Below, in pieces: positions 24,810 through 37,151 of a stretch of DNA of 64,000 nucleotides. The stretch lies in assembly GCA_009792885.1 (NCBI GenBank), contig WMCF01000016.1:14218662-14282661 (forward strand), read 5' to 3'. The translations under genes and the position numbers were made by a program. The stretch is from Eremophila alpestris peregrina (Eukaryota > Chordata > Aves > Passeriformes > Alaudidae). Position 1 is the first letter of the stretch; each line of letters begins with the position of its first letter. The notes below the pieces were generated by a model. That model ran no database searches. It was not told the origin of the DNA and was given only the letters and a program-made list of their open reading frames with translations.

Positions 24810-27500
24810 TGTGCAGAGGAAGCTGCCTCGTTCTTGTTTGATTTGTACCTTTGGGTAGCAGAAAAGCATAGAAATTACAAGGCAGCTGCAGGAAAACATT
24901 TGGAAGGGGCACGCTTCATCCTCCTTAGCAGGCTTGCTCTAATGTTTGCTCTTTTCAGGATGGAAGAGAAATGGTCTGGTTTCTAGCACCTGCCTTCCTT
25001 CACTTCCCCCAGGAAAGGGAAGGCCCTGGTGCAGAGGAGGCAGTCGTGCTTTGTCTTGCTGCCTGTGCAGGGGCTGTGCTGGAGAGCTGCTGCTAACTGA
25101 GCTGAGAAATTGGTTTCTGTGCATTTGTGCTGTGACTGGAGCCCTTGCTGTCCTCAAGTGTATGGTGGGAGGAGGGATGGGCATAAGGGGCAGGAGGTAG
25201 GGCAGTGTGCTGGGAAGGGCCTGATCTCCAGCCATGCTGCACCAAGTCATTCCATGTCCTAATGGTGATGGAGCTGCAGCAGGTTTGTGCCAAGTGAAAG
25301 CAGTACCCTGTTTGGGAAGAACTGCACTATTTGCTTGTATATTTATGAAAATGGAAGTGAACTCTAATGAGAAATAAGGACATGCCTACAAATGCATCTG
25401 TAGTTTACATTTTTCTCTTCTAAAACTCTGTCTTTAAAATGCTAGAGACCTATAAAGCAAAATGCTAAGAAATGCATCCACTGAGAGCTGAAGCTCCCAG
25501 TACCAGAAATGGTGACTGAGTCTGAGTATCTGAGGGTGTTCAGATTGTGGTCCTTTTAGCAAAGCACCTGTGAGCACATTCTGGGCAGTTTGGATTCCCT
25601 CCTAAGTCTCAGCAGAGCCCTGGGACATGCTTGGTTCTCATGAAGAAAACTGCCTCTCTCTCCTCACCTCTGCTTTCCATCATCAGTGAGCTCAAATCTC
25701 TGAGGCTGCAGTCCATGGCTGTATCTCTCCCTTTCACAGAGTGCTCTGGAACAAGTGCACTCAGAGCCAGAGAGCACCAGGCTCTGTCAGAGCCTCTGGG
25801 GCTGTCTCTCCATCTGTTTGTTTAATGATGCGCAGCATCCGCATCTCCAACTTCCCCCCTAAGGACAATAATCCACTCTGATGTTAGGGCAGCCAGCTAT
25901 TCTTCCCAGACCACACTGCAGTTGGGGCACTGTAGGCCAGAGAATGCTTAGAAGTCTTTTTATGAATAGCTTTATGGCTCAAAATGTTGCTCTGAGATCT
26001 GCAGGACATGCAGAGTGCTCACTGGAGTTTGCCTGCTTGTTTTCTGCTGAAGAAAGGGATGTGCCTCAAAATCCAGTTATGCTGATTCCTGAGATCACTG
26101 AGTGAGAGTGGCAAAGCTCTAGGGAAGAGAGACTTCAGTGAAGTGCTGACTTCAAAATCCTCCTTTGCTTTAATTGCTTTGCTTCCAAGGCTCTTGGTGT
26201 GAGAAAATGGAATGGCTTCTTTCTATACAGGTGTTAAGGTGTCAGGAGGGAAGAGTGGCAGGGGCCCTAATCCTAACCACATCCCCTTAAGAATGCCCAG
26301 GTGGTACTAGTCTGAGTGAAATGCCCCCCAAAAAAGGAAACACATTCAGTGATCTGCTTTGGGTTTAGTGCCTTATTAAATAATGGGAAACATACCTTTG
26401 GGATCAAAAAATAAACTACTTGTCTTTCCCAAAGTCCATTACTAGGTCTTCCCTTTTGTTTTGGAGGTGGAGATTGCGTGCAGTAATTCCAGCAGGTTGT
26501 ATCTCACACTGTGTCTCTCAGGCAGAACAAAGAGGTTATGCTGCTGCTCTGGTTCTGTGCATGAGCCCTGGAACAAAAAGGAGTTCTGGTTCTGCCAGGG
26601 CCCAGGGCACTGTGAACAAGCATTTCTGAAGCAGGTGATATGACCTTAAGGCCTTTTGTAAGCTCCATGTGCTCTTGGCTCACCATGGAACCTGGGCCCC
26701 CAGAGAAAGAGGTCTGGGAATGGCAGGGGCAGCTCCTCCTGCACTGCCATCAAGAAACTCACACCGGCCAAATATCCACATCTGAACATCTGCAGTGGCT
26801 GGCAAAGGCAATGCCAGGCTGGATGAAATGCAAGCTCTGAATTACAGACAGATGGAGTGGGGTAAGAGGGAGGCATGGGCCAGAGGAAAGCAGCAGCTGA
26901 TGCGTGCAGGCTCCTTTCTCCAGGGCAAAGGAGCAGTTTCCTTCTCAGAGTCAGCTGTTACCCAGCATGGTGCTGGGCAGTGGGCACCATCCATGCCAAA
27001 TCACCAGCAGTGCATTAACAAGAGCCCTACTGAAGAACAGAGCAGGGTTATCATTCACCCAGGAGCTGCAGCTCTCAGAAGAGCCACAGATGAAGAGCAC
27101 AGATGGGAGCACGTGTCTGCACCCACCCGCCCGTGTAAGTGTGGGATGTGTGCCCAGGGCACACTGCCCTGCCTGGGTCTGCTGTCCTCAGGGCTTCCAC
27201 AGAAGAGTTCTCAATATGCCTGAGCCTGTGTTTAGTCAAGGAGCTTGGTTTCAGTGAAACAAGGTCAAATCCTCCTAAAACCAGGAGCTGAGGGCAATTC
27301 TGAATGCTTGAGTTGATTCCATCGAGTGGGATCCAGGAGCTTGAACGTTTTAAGATGCTTCCACTTAAGGCATCATTAATTGATGGTGAAAGTCAGGGTG
27401 ACTGAAGTCTGTCCCCATCATACATTTGTGAAAGAGCCTCACAGCTCTGGAGGAAGCAGGACAATGCTTGCTTGCAGTGCCTTGAGTGGGAAGGGCCATG
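24810..27500. other. Noncoding DNA, nothing recognised
   Basis: No repeats, RNA genes or exons are recognised. Open frames of up to 142 codons (26795-27223) overlap others on both strands and show no domain or conserved motif. Confidence 0.55.
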
Positions 27501-27904
27501 GATGGGTGGGAGCCTTTCCATTTCCATAGCGCAGCATCTCATGGAGTTTATCCACTGCAATCAGCTTTTCAAATTCCTCCATTTGCATCCTGATAATAGC
27601 ATACCAAGGCGGTTTTCTCCATTATAAAACTGTCCCTCTGCTCCGCCTTATTCAGAGGTGTTCAGGAAATCTGGCTCTTTCCCCTCCTCTTCCCTGCTCC
27701 CCCAAAGCGCTTTTCTTTCTCCAAAAGCAGCGTGTTGCATCTTTCCCCCGCCCTGGCAGATGGATTTGTACGATTGTGTCTGCCCAGGGTTGCTGCTGCT
27801 ACCTGCTATTTTAGGAGGAAGAGCCCCCGCGTGCAGGAGGGAACAAAGCCCGAAGATTCCCGAGGTCTCCATTGATGCAGGAGGCACCGAGCGGAACGTG
27901 AAAG

Positions 27905-27920
27905 AGATAACAGAGATAAG
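27905..27920 (+). promoter_or_regulatory. Paired GATA sites
   Basis: Two AGATAA cores start nine bases apart, the second extended to AGATAAG. Closely spaced, same-orientation GATA sites are typical of erythroid, cardiac or endodermal enhancers. This is a motif-based call only. Confidence 0.4.
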
Positions 27921-27946
27921 AGAGGCGCAGCGAGATCCTCCTCCAT

Positions 27947-27965
27947 CCCTCCCCCTCCCTCGCCC
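27947..27965 (-). other. Predicted G-quadruplex motif
   Basis: C-runs at 27947-27949, 27951-27955, 27957-27959 and 27963-27965 give four G-runs on the minus strand with loops of 3, 1 and 1 bases. Short loops predict a stable structure. The motif sits inside the CpG-enriched candidate promoter, a common location for such elements. Confidence 0.7.
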
Positions 27966-29180
27966 TCCGATTCAAGGAGCAGAGGCTGGTTTGTGAATGA
28001 GGAGCCGGGGCTCGTTCAGACGGAACAAATACCAATAAAAGGAGCACAATAGCGGCTGCTCCCGAGCCGGAGCCGGCAAGGAAAAGGTAGCAGTTCTCAA
28101 GAGGGGGCTTATTCTCACTTATTTCCCGAGGAGTCATTGGTGCGTGACAGATGGAAGGAACTAATAAAATATTATGAACTTGCAGAGCTTTGATCTTCCT
28201 GCGTTTTTTTGATTTTCCCCCTTCTTCCCAAGGGTACAGGCTGCGTTATCTGAATGAATAGGGTGGAAATCTCATTTGGAGAAGGCTGCCCTGGCAGCAT
28301 GGCTGGTGGAGGGAATGTCAGCAGACTGCACCAGCACTGTGCTTTACTGCGGGCTGGATTTTTGCTGCAGCAAAATCGCAATTGAAGCACCTGTACCCCT
28401 TCCCATTCTAATCCCAGCAAATCTTTCTGCCTGTTTGTATGTCTGCTGGAGCAGGAGAGGGATAAGAACAGCCATTTTGCAGCTTTGTGCTCATTTTGCA
28501 GGTTCTGGTCTATGTGCAAGAAAGAATAAATGCGATTTTGGGGTCAATGTGCTTTCTGATTTCTGTTCCAACTGCTGCAGCTCACAGGGACCCAGCAGCC
28601 TGGAGCTGGGGCCCTCAGCAGCCTACAGCTTTTAATCTAATTTTCCTACTGTGACTAATCTTTAGGGTGAATAGGTTTGAGTTTTGTCTCTGTGGCTGTG
28701 AAGCGGAGAAATCTGTTTTCTTTCTAGAGAAGTCACTGTGGTAAGAGCCCAAGGCCTGGGGCTTGAATGGAGAGCACGAGTCTCGGCTGTGTGCAGAGCT
28801 GGTTCCCTGGACAGTGAGAGCCCTCCTTGATCTCAGGCTGTCTCTGCTGTTGTGTCAGTCTGGCTGTCTGCACAAACGGCTTAGCAAGTCACTGAGGGCT
28901 TTATTGCTGCATTAAACTGGTATCGTTTTTTTCTCTCCCCTTAAGAAAAGGGTGTTTGTGAGTGGCTCTCTTGAAAATGCTTTCCTTGAGTTATCTGCTC
29001 TGACTGTTAAGAATTTCTCCTTTCCTGAGCCCCTGCCTTGGTCCTGCCACCCTCACTGCCTCCTCTGAGCAGCTGTCCCTGCTCCACCTGGCCATGGCAG
29101 CTCTGTCACAGTCCTCACTCGATGCTGCACAGGGGTCAGTCCACTCCTTGGCCCTGGTGGATCTCCCAGGCCTGGGAGCA

Positions 29181-29240
29181 CTGTCCCTACCTTGGCCCCT
29201 CCTGCCACCCCTGTCCCTACCTTGGCCCCTCCTGCCAGCA
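29181..29240. repeat. 30-bp tandem duplication
   Basis: Two head-to-tail units at 29181-29210 and 29211-29240 both begin CTGTCCCTACCTTGGCCCCT and differ only near their 3' ends. This may be a minisatellite seed; copy number may vary between individuals. Confidence 0.9.
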
Positions 29241-32200
29241 GAGGTACAAACCCCCCTCTATGGTGAAACCATGACTTTCCCATTGTTCACTCCTCTTTGT
29301 TTTGCCCTTTCTAAGCTATGGAAAGAGGTGCTCTGTCCCTGAAATGATGGAATTAACAACGTTGTGAGGGTCTTGCATCAGCAGACCCTGCGAAAAGTTT
29401 GAATTGGTGTTGAGGGCATCATTGCCCCTTGTGTGCAAGGGTTTTGGCATAGCTCCCTGTTTTAATTCCTGGAACAGAGGTGGGGAGGTGAGGGTTCTGC
29501 TGTATGTAGAGGGGAAAACTCAACACCCTTGTTCCAGCTTTTATTATGAGGCTGTTCTGTTCCAGATACTGTAGTTTGCTTTTTTTGTCCATGCATTTAT
29601 TACATTCCTTGGCTGGTCCCAAGGGCACTTAAATCACAATAGCTGGGGGCCTCTGGTTTAGGGTGCAACAGTAAATCTGCAGATGTACAACCATGCACTC
29701 ATTTCCAGCTGCACTACAGATCTTGCTTGCTTGGCTTAGTTTTAGCAGAAAGCCCATGGGTTCCTGCTTGTTTTCTCATTGGTTATTCCCCTGGCTGAGC
29801 AGGGTGGAGGGAAGGAGGGACTCTGCCCCTAAGGTGGGTGCAGGAGTGTGTCCATGGCCAGGAAAAGCCAGATACTAAATACAGGTGAGACCCTGGGCAC
29901 TGGGCAAGGGAGGTGCTTGTGGGAGTCAGGACTGGTTTGTCTTTTTAGTTTGTATTGTTTAACACTGAGAAACCTGATCAATTATGAGTTAAAATTGCTC
30001 TTCTGTCCTTTACATTTAGAAGCAAACTAGGGAGAGATGCCTTTATAGATTGAACCCTTAAAATAATACCTTGAGGGGTTTTATGTTTTTTAAACTTGGT
30101 TTGCCAAAACCTCTTACTAAGACTTTTTGCACTGATCTTGGACAAGAAAACATTGCAAAATACCACATTCTCCTTAGATGATAACATTGTTTCCTGCCCT
30201 GCTCTAATACCAGCCTATTGCCTCAATTCCTGGGATTGCTTTACTCAAATGTTTGTGTTCTCCTCTGGGCTGGACTTTGACACTTCCTACTGCTTTTGGG
30301 GGCCTGGCGGAAACTGCTCCATGGCTGGAGGCAGCACAGCTCATTGCTGACTTGCTCCTCTGGACCTAAACCCACGTTCCCAGCTGATAATCCTGTCAAG
30401 ATCCCACCCCTTCACCTCCAGAGAGCCAGCTGGCATATGTAAATCCAACCAGCTGGATTTATAACTGCCACATGGAAGTGACAAAATAGGTGCCAAAGCT
30501 GCACCCCTCAGCCATCCCCCAGGAGCATCACTGGGCTCTGGAGTTCACAGATATCACAGTACCTTCTGCACACAGATGGGCTTTGATTTCAGAACACCCT
30601 GGTGTGAGACTGGTGGCTCAGCTTGTGTTTGGAGCAGATGTACCTGCCTGGAGTCCTGTGTTGGCTGTGACCCCATCCCCCAAACTGATACCTGATTTCT
30701 TGCCTCTGTTTGCACCACAATGTTCCTTTTGGATCAACATGGTCCAAAACCCACCAGGCAAGTTGTGGTGGGCTCTGGGGGGAGGCTGTTTTGCATGAAA
30801 ACAAAGCTGGTGGCAGACAGAAGGTTGGTGAGCCTCCCTCCCTGGGTGCTGTGGTGACCCTGTCATGCCTGGTGGCCTGAGGCCATTGTCCCTGTGTGGG
30901 GCCATGGACTTTAACCCAGCTTTCCTAGCCCTGTGTGATGCAGTAAACCAGCATCTCCTCTCAGCAGAGTGGGCAATGACAGCACCAGAAACTGCCCCTT
31001 TCCCCAGCTCCTGTGTCCCTGCAGGGGCTGGGAGGGTTTTCTCCTCACAGGTTTCTGTCATATGGAGCACATCAGCTCCGTGTGCTGTTTGCTGCCTCAG
31101 CTGCTCCAGAAATATTTCACAGGGGGAAAGCTCTTGGCCAGGGTGAGGTTGAATTTTCCAGACTGTTCCCACTGGGGTTTCATTGGTTGCAACCTTTAGT
31201 GTGGTTCTTTTCCTTCTATCCTTAAGCTTAGGCTTCTGTAACCTTAATTAGCTACTGTGGACATAACCTTGCTTGATACATGATGGTTTTGCTGGGGAAA
31301 TGTAAGCAATGGAGGAGGTGAGTAGAGATGTTCAGGGATAGTGGCTTTGGTCTGTGGAAAAAAATTTGAGTTAGTGTCTTTTCTTCCTCTCTTTTTCCTG
31401 AACTTGGATACAAACTCAAAATGTTCCACCTCAAAACCCCACACAGCAAAACAAGAACTTGCAGATCCCACCCCAATTCTCATCTCAAATAAAAGCCTTA
31501 ACTCTCTTTATAACCTGTATTTAATCAAAGATCCCTATAAATACCCCAGAGTATTCCTCGTGACTTGTTACTTCAAAAATGTCAAAATAGGAATTTCAAA
31601 GCTTTTTTTTCCCCCCCCATTCAGTGTTTAACAAAAATATTTCAGTGCATTTGTTGAATTATGGGTTTGTTTAAAATAGGAGATTTCTTTGCATATCTGT
31701 TCTTGCTGGCACATCCCCAGCAGGTTGCTGGGGACAGTTCAGTGCAGGGGCTCCCAGTGTGACCCCTGACCTGGACAAAGGCAGGCCAGGTTCCTGTGTC
31801 CACTCAGAGATCGTTTCTCCACTGGTCCATACTCACTGGAACAAGTGAGTAAACTGAGAGAAGGTGCAGAGCTGCACTGGCCTCCTCCTGTCCCTGTCCC
31901 ATGCAGCTGAGCCTGTCCCAGGGATGTCACTCTCTCCTGCTGGAGTGTGGCAGATGGCTCTCTCCAGGATTTTGCTGCCACTCAGCTGGGATTAGCACCA
32001 GATTTCCATCTCTGAGAGAGAAGAGCAGAAAGCACCAGCTGGGCAAGGTGCTTCCCACCCAGCCCTGCTCTCTGCATAACCCCTGCCTTTGCCTTCTGAT
32101 GTGACCAGTGCAGAAAGGATTAGAGACATTCTTGTAACTGCTCCAAAATAACAGATGTTCCCAGCAGTGGGAATCTCCTCTATCCTGTGTGGGAGCAACA

Positions 32201-32368
32201 TTCAGTACAACCTCAGCTCTGTGTTGGTTGTACCTCCAGTCTGTAATTTCCACAAGGAAACAGAGAGAGTGGCAGCTTAGGAGACACCCAAGTATGTTTG
32301 GGTCTAAAATGAGAAATATTAGAGGGGTGACATGGTATAGCCATGTTTGCCACATTTAATTCTGGGAT

Positions 32369-32402
32369 GACCAACACAAACTCAGTGTGGTTTGTGTTGG
32401 TC
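32369..32402. repeat. Perfect inverted repeat, 12-bp stem
   Basis: GACCAACACAAA at 32369-32380 pairs perfectly with TTTGTGTTGGTC at 32391-32402 across a ten-base loop. The flanks do not continue the pairing well, so this is a short hairpin, not a pre-miRNA-length stem. Confidence 0.9.
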
Positions 32403-33204
32403 CAAATCTCTGCTAGGGAGAGAAGCTGAGTCCCTTTCTGCTTTATAAATAGGGAACAAAAGTGAAACTGTGCTGTCCTGGCAGCAGTGTGGGGAGCAGC
32501 CCCAGGAGGGACAGAGTGTCCCAGAAGTATTCACCTCTACTACTGTATTTGAAAATCAAGTTGTTTTATTCAGTCCTGCAAAGGTAAACCCTACAGGGGA
32601 CTGTCCCCAAGCTTGATTTTACTTCTCATGCAGTTTTTCCTGGTGTGTCTTTCTTGTGCTTCCTTCTCAAGGCTGGCAGGAACAGACACCCCTGCAGCCC
32701 ATGTGTCCATCAGCCCCAAGCCTCTTCCAGCCTGGCTGTGTTTGCTCTGGCTCAGTTTGCAGGCTCTCCCATGAGGGATTTGGAGAAGCTTGACAGCCCA
32801 GCTGAGGTGAAAACCAGCTTCCCTGGGCGTGTGGGCAGGGCCCTCTCCACACACCACGATTCCTCTGCAGAGAACGTGGTGAATCACAGGGCTTCTGAGA
32901 TGGTCTGCAGAGAGCTTTGCAGGTCTGACCCATTCCTGAGGTCAAACTGAAGGGCCAAAGTGAGTGGTCCTTTGCCTGCCTACAGGCACAGGAGGTATTG
33001 CTGACAGCTTCCTTCACTGCTTCCTCATCCCCTTTCCCACCACTTTTCCCTGTCTTGCCTTGAGCAAGCCCTCCAGAGCAGAGGCTTGGGGGAGCCCCCA
33101 GGAAGGGAGCAGGACAGTTTGCTGATGTGTATATGACAGGGCTTGCTTCAGAGCAAAGGGGCAGCTGCTCTTGGAGACCAGGATGCCCAGGAGATTTCAT
33201 GGAA

Positions 33205-33346
33205 CTCAGATTTCATGAACATTCTGGATTGGAAGGCACCTACAAGGATTGTCAAGTCCATCTCCTGTGTGAAAGGCCCACAGAGGGATCAAAGCCACCT
33301 TGGTAGATTATCAGCACCATGCTCTGACCAACTGAGCTAATTCAGG
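33205..33346 (-). mobile_element. tRNA-Ile-derived SINE with CR1 tail (TguSINE1-like)
   Basis: On the minus strand the head reads TAGCTCAGTTGG (A-box, 33328-33339), an anticodon loop CTGATAA (33308-33314), ACCAAGG, and a decayed B-box GGCTTTGATCC (33286-33296), following the layout of tRNA-Ile. It is followed by a CR1-like 3' tail containing GGTGCCTTCCAATCCAGAAT. This composite structure is the diagnostic organisation of TguSINE1, mobilised by CR1 in passerines. The B-box is mutated and the tail degenerate, so the copy is probably silent. It is not a functional tRNA gene. Confidence 0.85.
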
Positions 33347-33349
33347 GTC

Positions 33350-36300
33350 ATGTGTCATAGCCAGCTGGAAAGGGAGAAATGGATCCCAGTTGATGTGCAG
33401 CAGTAGGATGCTTTGCCCTTTGAGCTTTATGTGTGACTTTATGTGTTTTTTCAGATATATAAAATATTTGGTTGGGAGGAACAGTTGCATAATATTTTTT
33501 TCTGTCTTTCCAGATATGGAGTAGGCTGTTTCTATAGGCAGATGTTTTCTAAAATCTAAGGATACATTAATGAAGATGCATTACACTGGTTTTATACCTA
33601 CCCCTTTCACCACAATGGTTTCAGGTGGTTTAACCATCATAGACCAAAATAATTGTGAGGATCTGAAATGTCTGTGGAAAGCAATTTTTTGCCATCAACT
33701 ACCATATCCTATATTTTGCCTGAGTTCAGGAGCCTGTTTTCTGTTGTTGGTCCCTCTCATCTTTTAGTCAGAGCCATCCAGTGAAGAAGAACAAAATTAT
33801 GCTTATTTCAGAATAATTGACTGTGATTAAGTAGATGTTTCATCTCAGTGGAAGGTAACTATCTACATCTGTCTGAGAAGGTTCCCATCCTCCTCTTAAG
33901 GAGTATCCAGCTGAGGTTTGTGTTTCTATCAGCCCTCACACCAGAACCTGGTCCATCCCTGAAGGGGGTCACTGATAGCACTGGCAGTTTCAGAGCCAGT
34001 TCCAGGAGATGCTGCTGCACATACAGAGAAATCTCTGCTCTAAACCCCCTTCCACACAGAAAGAATGGTCTTTTTTGCCACAAGGAGCTGCTGTGAGAAT
34101 GGATTAGTTAATGTTTCAAAAATGTTTGAAAGTATTTATAGCATTAGACTAATCTTTATATCACTCAGTAAATAGCTGTTATTTCTTTATGGCAGGCTGC
34201 ATATATGCTGCTAAGTGGTGCAGCCAAATGGGCTTTTGATACTTTTTTTTTCCCATTAAAAATCAGGCAAATTTGTTTCTTGGGTACTTTTGAAATTTCT
34301 GCAATCAAATTAGCAGGAGGGGAGATAGGATGGAAAATATGAAACCAAGTTTCTCAGAAAAATTTGGTCGGGGGAGCAAAGTGAGGCTTCAAGGGGGAGT
34401 GGAAGTGTTGTGGTCAGGAGGTGCAGGGGTTCCAGCTCAGTTCACTGTCTTCTCTATTTCAGTCACACCTTGGTATCAGAGTCACAAGGGTGAATTTTAG
34501 ATGCCACAGCTGATTTCCTCTTCCTGGCAGCACTGAACTGTTTCATCCTCTCCCTGCTCCCAGCTGTGTCTGCCCATCTCCTCCCTGCACAGGTCCTGGT
34601 GTTTGGCAGACATTGTGCTGGGAAGGTGCACCTTGAGAACCTGCCAGAAGCAGGTTTGCTGCATGTGGGGAGGTGGCTCAGAGCAGGCTCTGCTGAGCAC
34701 CAGGGCTGTGGCAAAGAGGATAAATGGGGGGAACATTCAGCTCCTTTTGGCACCCTTTAGAATTGTTCACTCCACATCTGCCATTTATACCAAGACCAAA
34801 GATTTTTGATGTTTGTGCCCCTTTACTCTTGAGGGGAAACATAGTTTTAGGGCAGTCAAAGCTGAAAAAGTGCAAAATGAAAAGTTGATGCATTTACTGC
34901 CAGCACCTTTGAGACCATTCATGCAGAGAAAAAGCTTCTGGATAAGGCAAAAAGTTTTGTCTTTGGATTTTGACCCTCACTCCAGGTGAGGTGGAAGAAA
35001 TTCAGTTCCTTGCAGATCCTTGCAGAGTCAGTGATGAAAGTGAGCAGCAAAGGCTCAGTTTTGCTGAGATTGAAATCAACCAAGTGAGGAGCTGGGAAAG
35101 AGGAGAGCTGGGTGTGTTTGTGTGGCCCTGCCTGGGCAGTGCTGGAAGGGAGCTGCCTGAGGCTCTGCAGGAGCACAGCCTCATGGATAAGGACTCCTTG
35201 GCTCTAGCTCTGATGATGAGCTCTGTCAATCTCATGTTCCTCTGGTTTCAGCAGTTTGCCATCCCTGCTCATGCAGAGGGTGCTGGATGCTGGCAGGACT
35301 GTCTGTCAAACCACCTGAGGAGCAGAGGGTAATCCCTGGTGCTGCTGGGAGCCTGGAGGAGCAGAAAAACCAAAAGGAAGCTTCATGATGGGGTCAGAGC
35401 TGTTTGCTTAACTTGAGCCATTGGCTTGACTCTCCAAGTCCACAGTTCAATAAAAGATTCCTGGGACAATGAAAACCAAAAGGTAGAAGAATAACTATCA
35501 TGCACAAAAGGTGCTATTTCATAGTTAATAATTGCTTAAATTGTTATAATTGTGTAAATTTGCACAAACACATACACAGCTCAGAGCTGGGAGATCTCTA
35601 ACCCTCCTACACTGTGGCCCAGAGAGGCTCTACTCCTTCATCTGCAGGACAAATCTATGGCTCCATTGGAAAAATCAGACCTTGTCCTGCCACCTATTGC
35701 CTGTCCTGTGTGGAGCAGACCCTCTCACCTTGCACAAGCACTGTCACAGGTCACTTCAGTGAGCCAGGGTTGTTGTCTGCATGGGGACATCTGCCACAAA
35801 TGCAGTGCAGGGAGGAACCTGAATGAAAACAGATGAGCCTTGACAGAGAAATGAGATGTCACAGGATGTCCCAGAGCTGGCAAAGGTCAGTCTCTCTCTG
35901 CTGTGCCCTGTTCTTGTTTGATCCTATGCCTGGCTGATGAAGAGGAGGGACACAGCATAAGTTCACTGTGCAGGACATGACAGAGCTCTTGGCTGGTCTG
36001 AAATTGGGAGAAACTCCTCTGACACCCAAATGAACTCAAGGAATTTGTCAAAAAGCCCCCATCTGCCTTGGAGAGCAGATTAGGAACATCTGCTGAGAGT
36101 CCTAATTACCCCTTTTTCCTGCCAAATTTTCTGTAGTTGCCAGCTCAACACAGGTTTGTTGTATGAGACTTGGAGTCTGTGTGTGCTGATGCTGCTCCTG
36201 ATGAGAGATGAGGACAGTTATTATATAACAATATAATAAGGACAATATAACAACAGTTATATTCTTGTTTTCCACAATGTACAACCCTGTGAATCCAAAC

Positions 36301-37075
36301 CTGCTTTAGCAACCAAGATGAAAGGCAGTGGATTCAGGGGTCTTTGAGGAAGATCTGTGTGTCTCCCTGGTGCTGAAGAGGCTGGAGATGAGTAGGCTGT
36401 GATTTGGGTTGGGGCTGTTTTGCTTGGTTGTCTACATCAGAGAAAACCATTGTTGTGCTCAGGTTTAGGTGGCTCTCCCTGAGTTTTGGTGGAAAGCAGC
36501 AGGCAAACTACATTCTGGGGCTTCCTGATCCCAGGTCTGTTCAGGGAACTGTGACCCTGAGATTGCTGCTCTCTTCTGCCCCAGGAGAAAGAGGCTTTCT
36601 CTTTCCATAGTAAGATGCTTGTTTCCTACACAGGATCAAATAATACAAAACCCCACAATGCAGGTACTGTCCTGCTTTTTTTCTCAGGTGCAAGCTCTTT
36701 TTTCAGGTTTTGTCTGTAATTTTTGTACCTTCTTTCCTCTAAATCCTTCTGAAATGTATCAAATACCTTCTCGAATGGCACATTTCTGAGCACGTTTCTT
36801 ACATTTCTTGTGCACAGAATTTTCTTCCAGTCTTTGTGAAGTCCTCTTTGTTAGAATGAACTGCAGAAGAGCCAGATGGTTTGGCCAGAGTCCAGTTACC
36901 TAAGAAACACAGCACCAGTGCCCTATCTGAAGCTATTTCCTCTAAAGATCACGCTCGGCCTGCTTTGTTCTAATAACCAGCTTAAAAGTCAACATTGAGC
37001 TGTCAGTACCTATTTTTTCCTCCATAATTAATCTACAAAGTTAAACCTGGAATCAATAAATGACCTCATGGATCT
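33350..37075. other. Noncoding DNA, nothing recognised
   Basis: No repeat family or exon is recognised. A 120-codon frame at 34970-35332 is acidic at its start but matches nothing known and overlaps minus-strand frames. 36210-36265 is AT-rich with two CAATATAA units, a low-complexity patch. Confidence 0.55.
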
Positions 37076-37076
37076 A

Positions 37077-37105
37077 TTTTTTTTTTTTTGCCTTTTTTTT
37101 TTTTT
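37077..37105. repeat. Two T13 tracts separated by GCC
   Basis: T-runs at 37077-37089 and 37093-37105 are separated by GCC. They lie about 45 bases upstream of the CR1 tail. CR1 does not generate poly-T, so the proximity is probably coincidental. Confidence 0.9.
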
Positions 37106-37151
37106 AATCATTCCTTCTACAATGTTTCTCCACTCAACCTCTCCTTCATAG

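Larger units (their letters stand above)
27520..28100 (+). promoter_or_regulatory. Candidate promoter or enhancer, CpG-enriched
   Basis: In order: an octamer ATTTGCAT (27581-27588), a TATA-like TATAAAA (27623-27629), clustered CpG from about 27640, paired AGATAA sites (27905-27910 and 27914-27920), a four-run C tract forming a minus-strand G-quadruplex motif (27947-27965), and CCAAT (28032-28036). A weak donor-like AAAAG/GTAGCA follows at 28082-28092. Inference: a promoter firing rightward from about 27650 with a first exon ending near 28086 would fit, as would an enhancer. A 108-codon minus-strand frame at 27811-28137 has a Leu/Val-rich run but no further support. Orientation is tentative. 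Confidence 0.4.
28110..33200. other. Noncoding DNA with one tandem duplication and one hairpin
   Basis: No exon is recognised. Long open frames at 30618-31172 (184 codons, minus) and 32667-33200 (177 codons, minus) have biased Pro/Ser/Cys/Gly content, overlap plus-strand frames and contain no known domain. A 30-bp duplication at 29181-29240 and a perfect hairpin at 32369-32402 are listed separately. A T-run followed by a C-run lies at about 31600-31618. Confidence 0.55.

Noticed and set aside
24621..24986. 121-codon plus-strand frame with a hydrophobic start
   Set aside because: It runs antisense through a CR1 fragment and has no independent support.
27811..28137. 108-codon minus-strand frame with a hydrophobic Ala/Leu/Val run resembling a signal peptide
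   Set aside because: The hydrophobic run is the reverse reading of a CpG/GC-rich promoter-like stretch; nothing downstream looks like a mature protein.
30618..31172. 184-codon minus-strand open frame
   Set aside because: Low-complexity composition, no domain, several overlapping frames on the other strand.
32667..33200. 177-codon minus-strand open frame
   Set aside because: Pro/Ser/Cys-rich, ends beside the SINE, no family resemblance.
33285..33345. tRNA-Ile gene on the minus strand
   Set aside because: The head matches tRNA-Ile but the B-box is mutated, the acceptor stem is not intact and a CR1 tail follows directly, so it is a SINE head.
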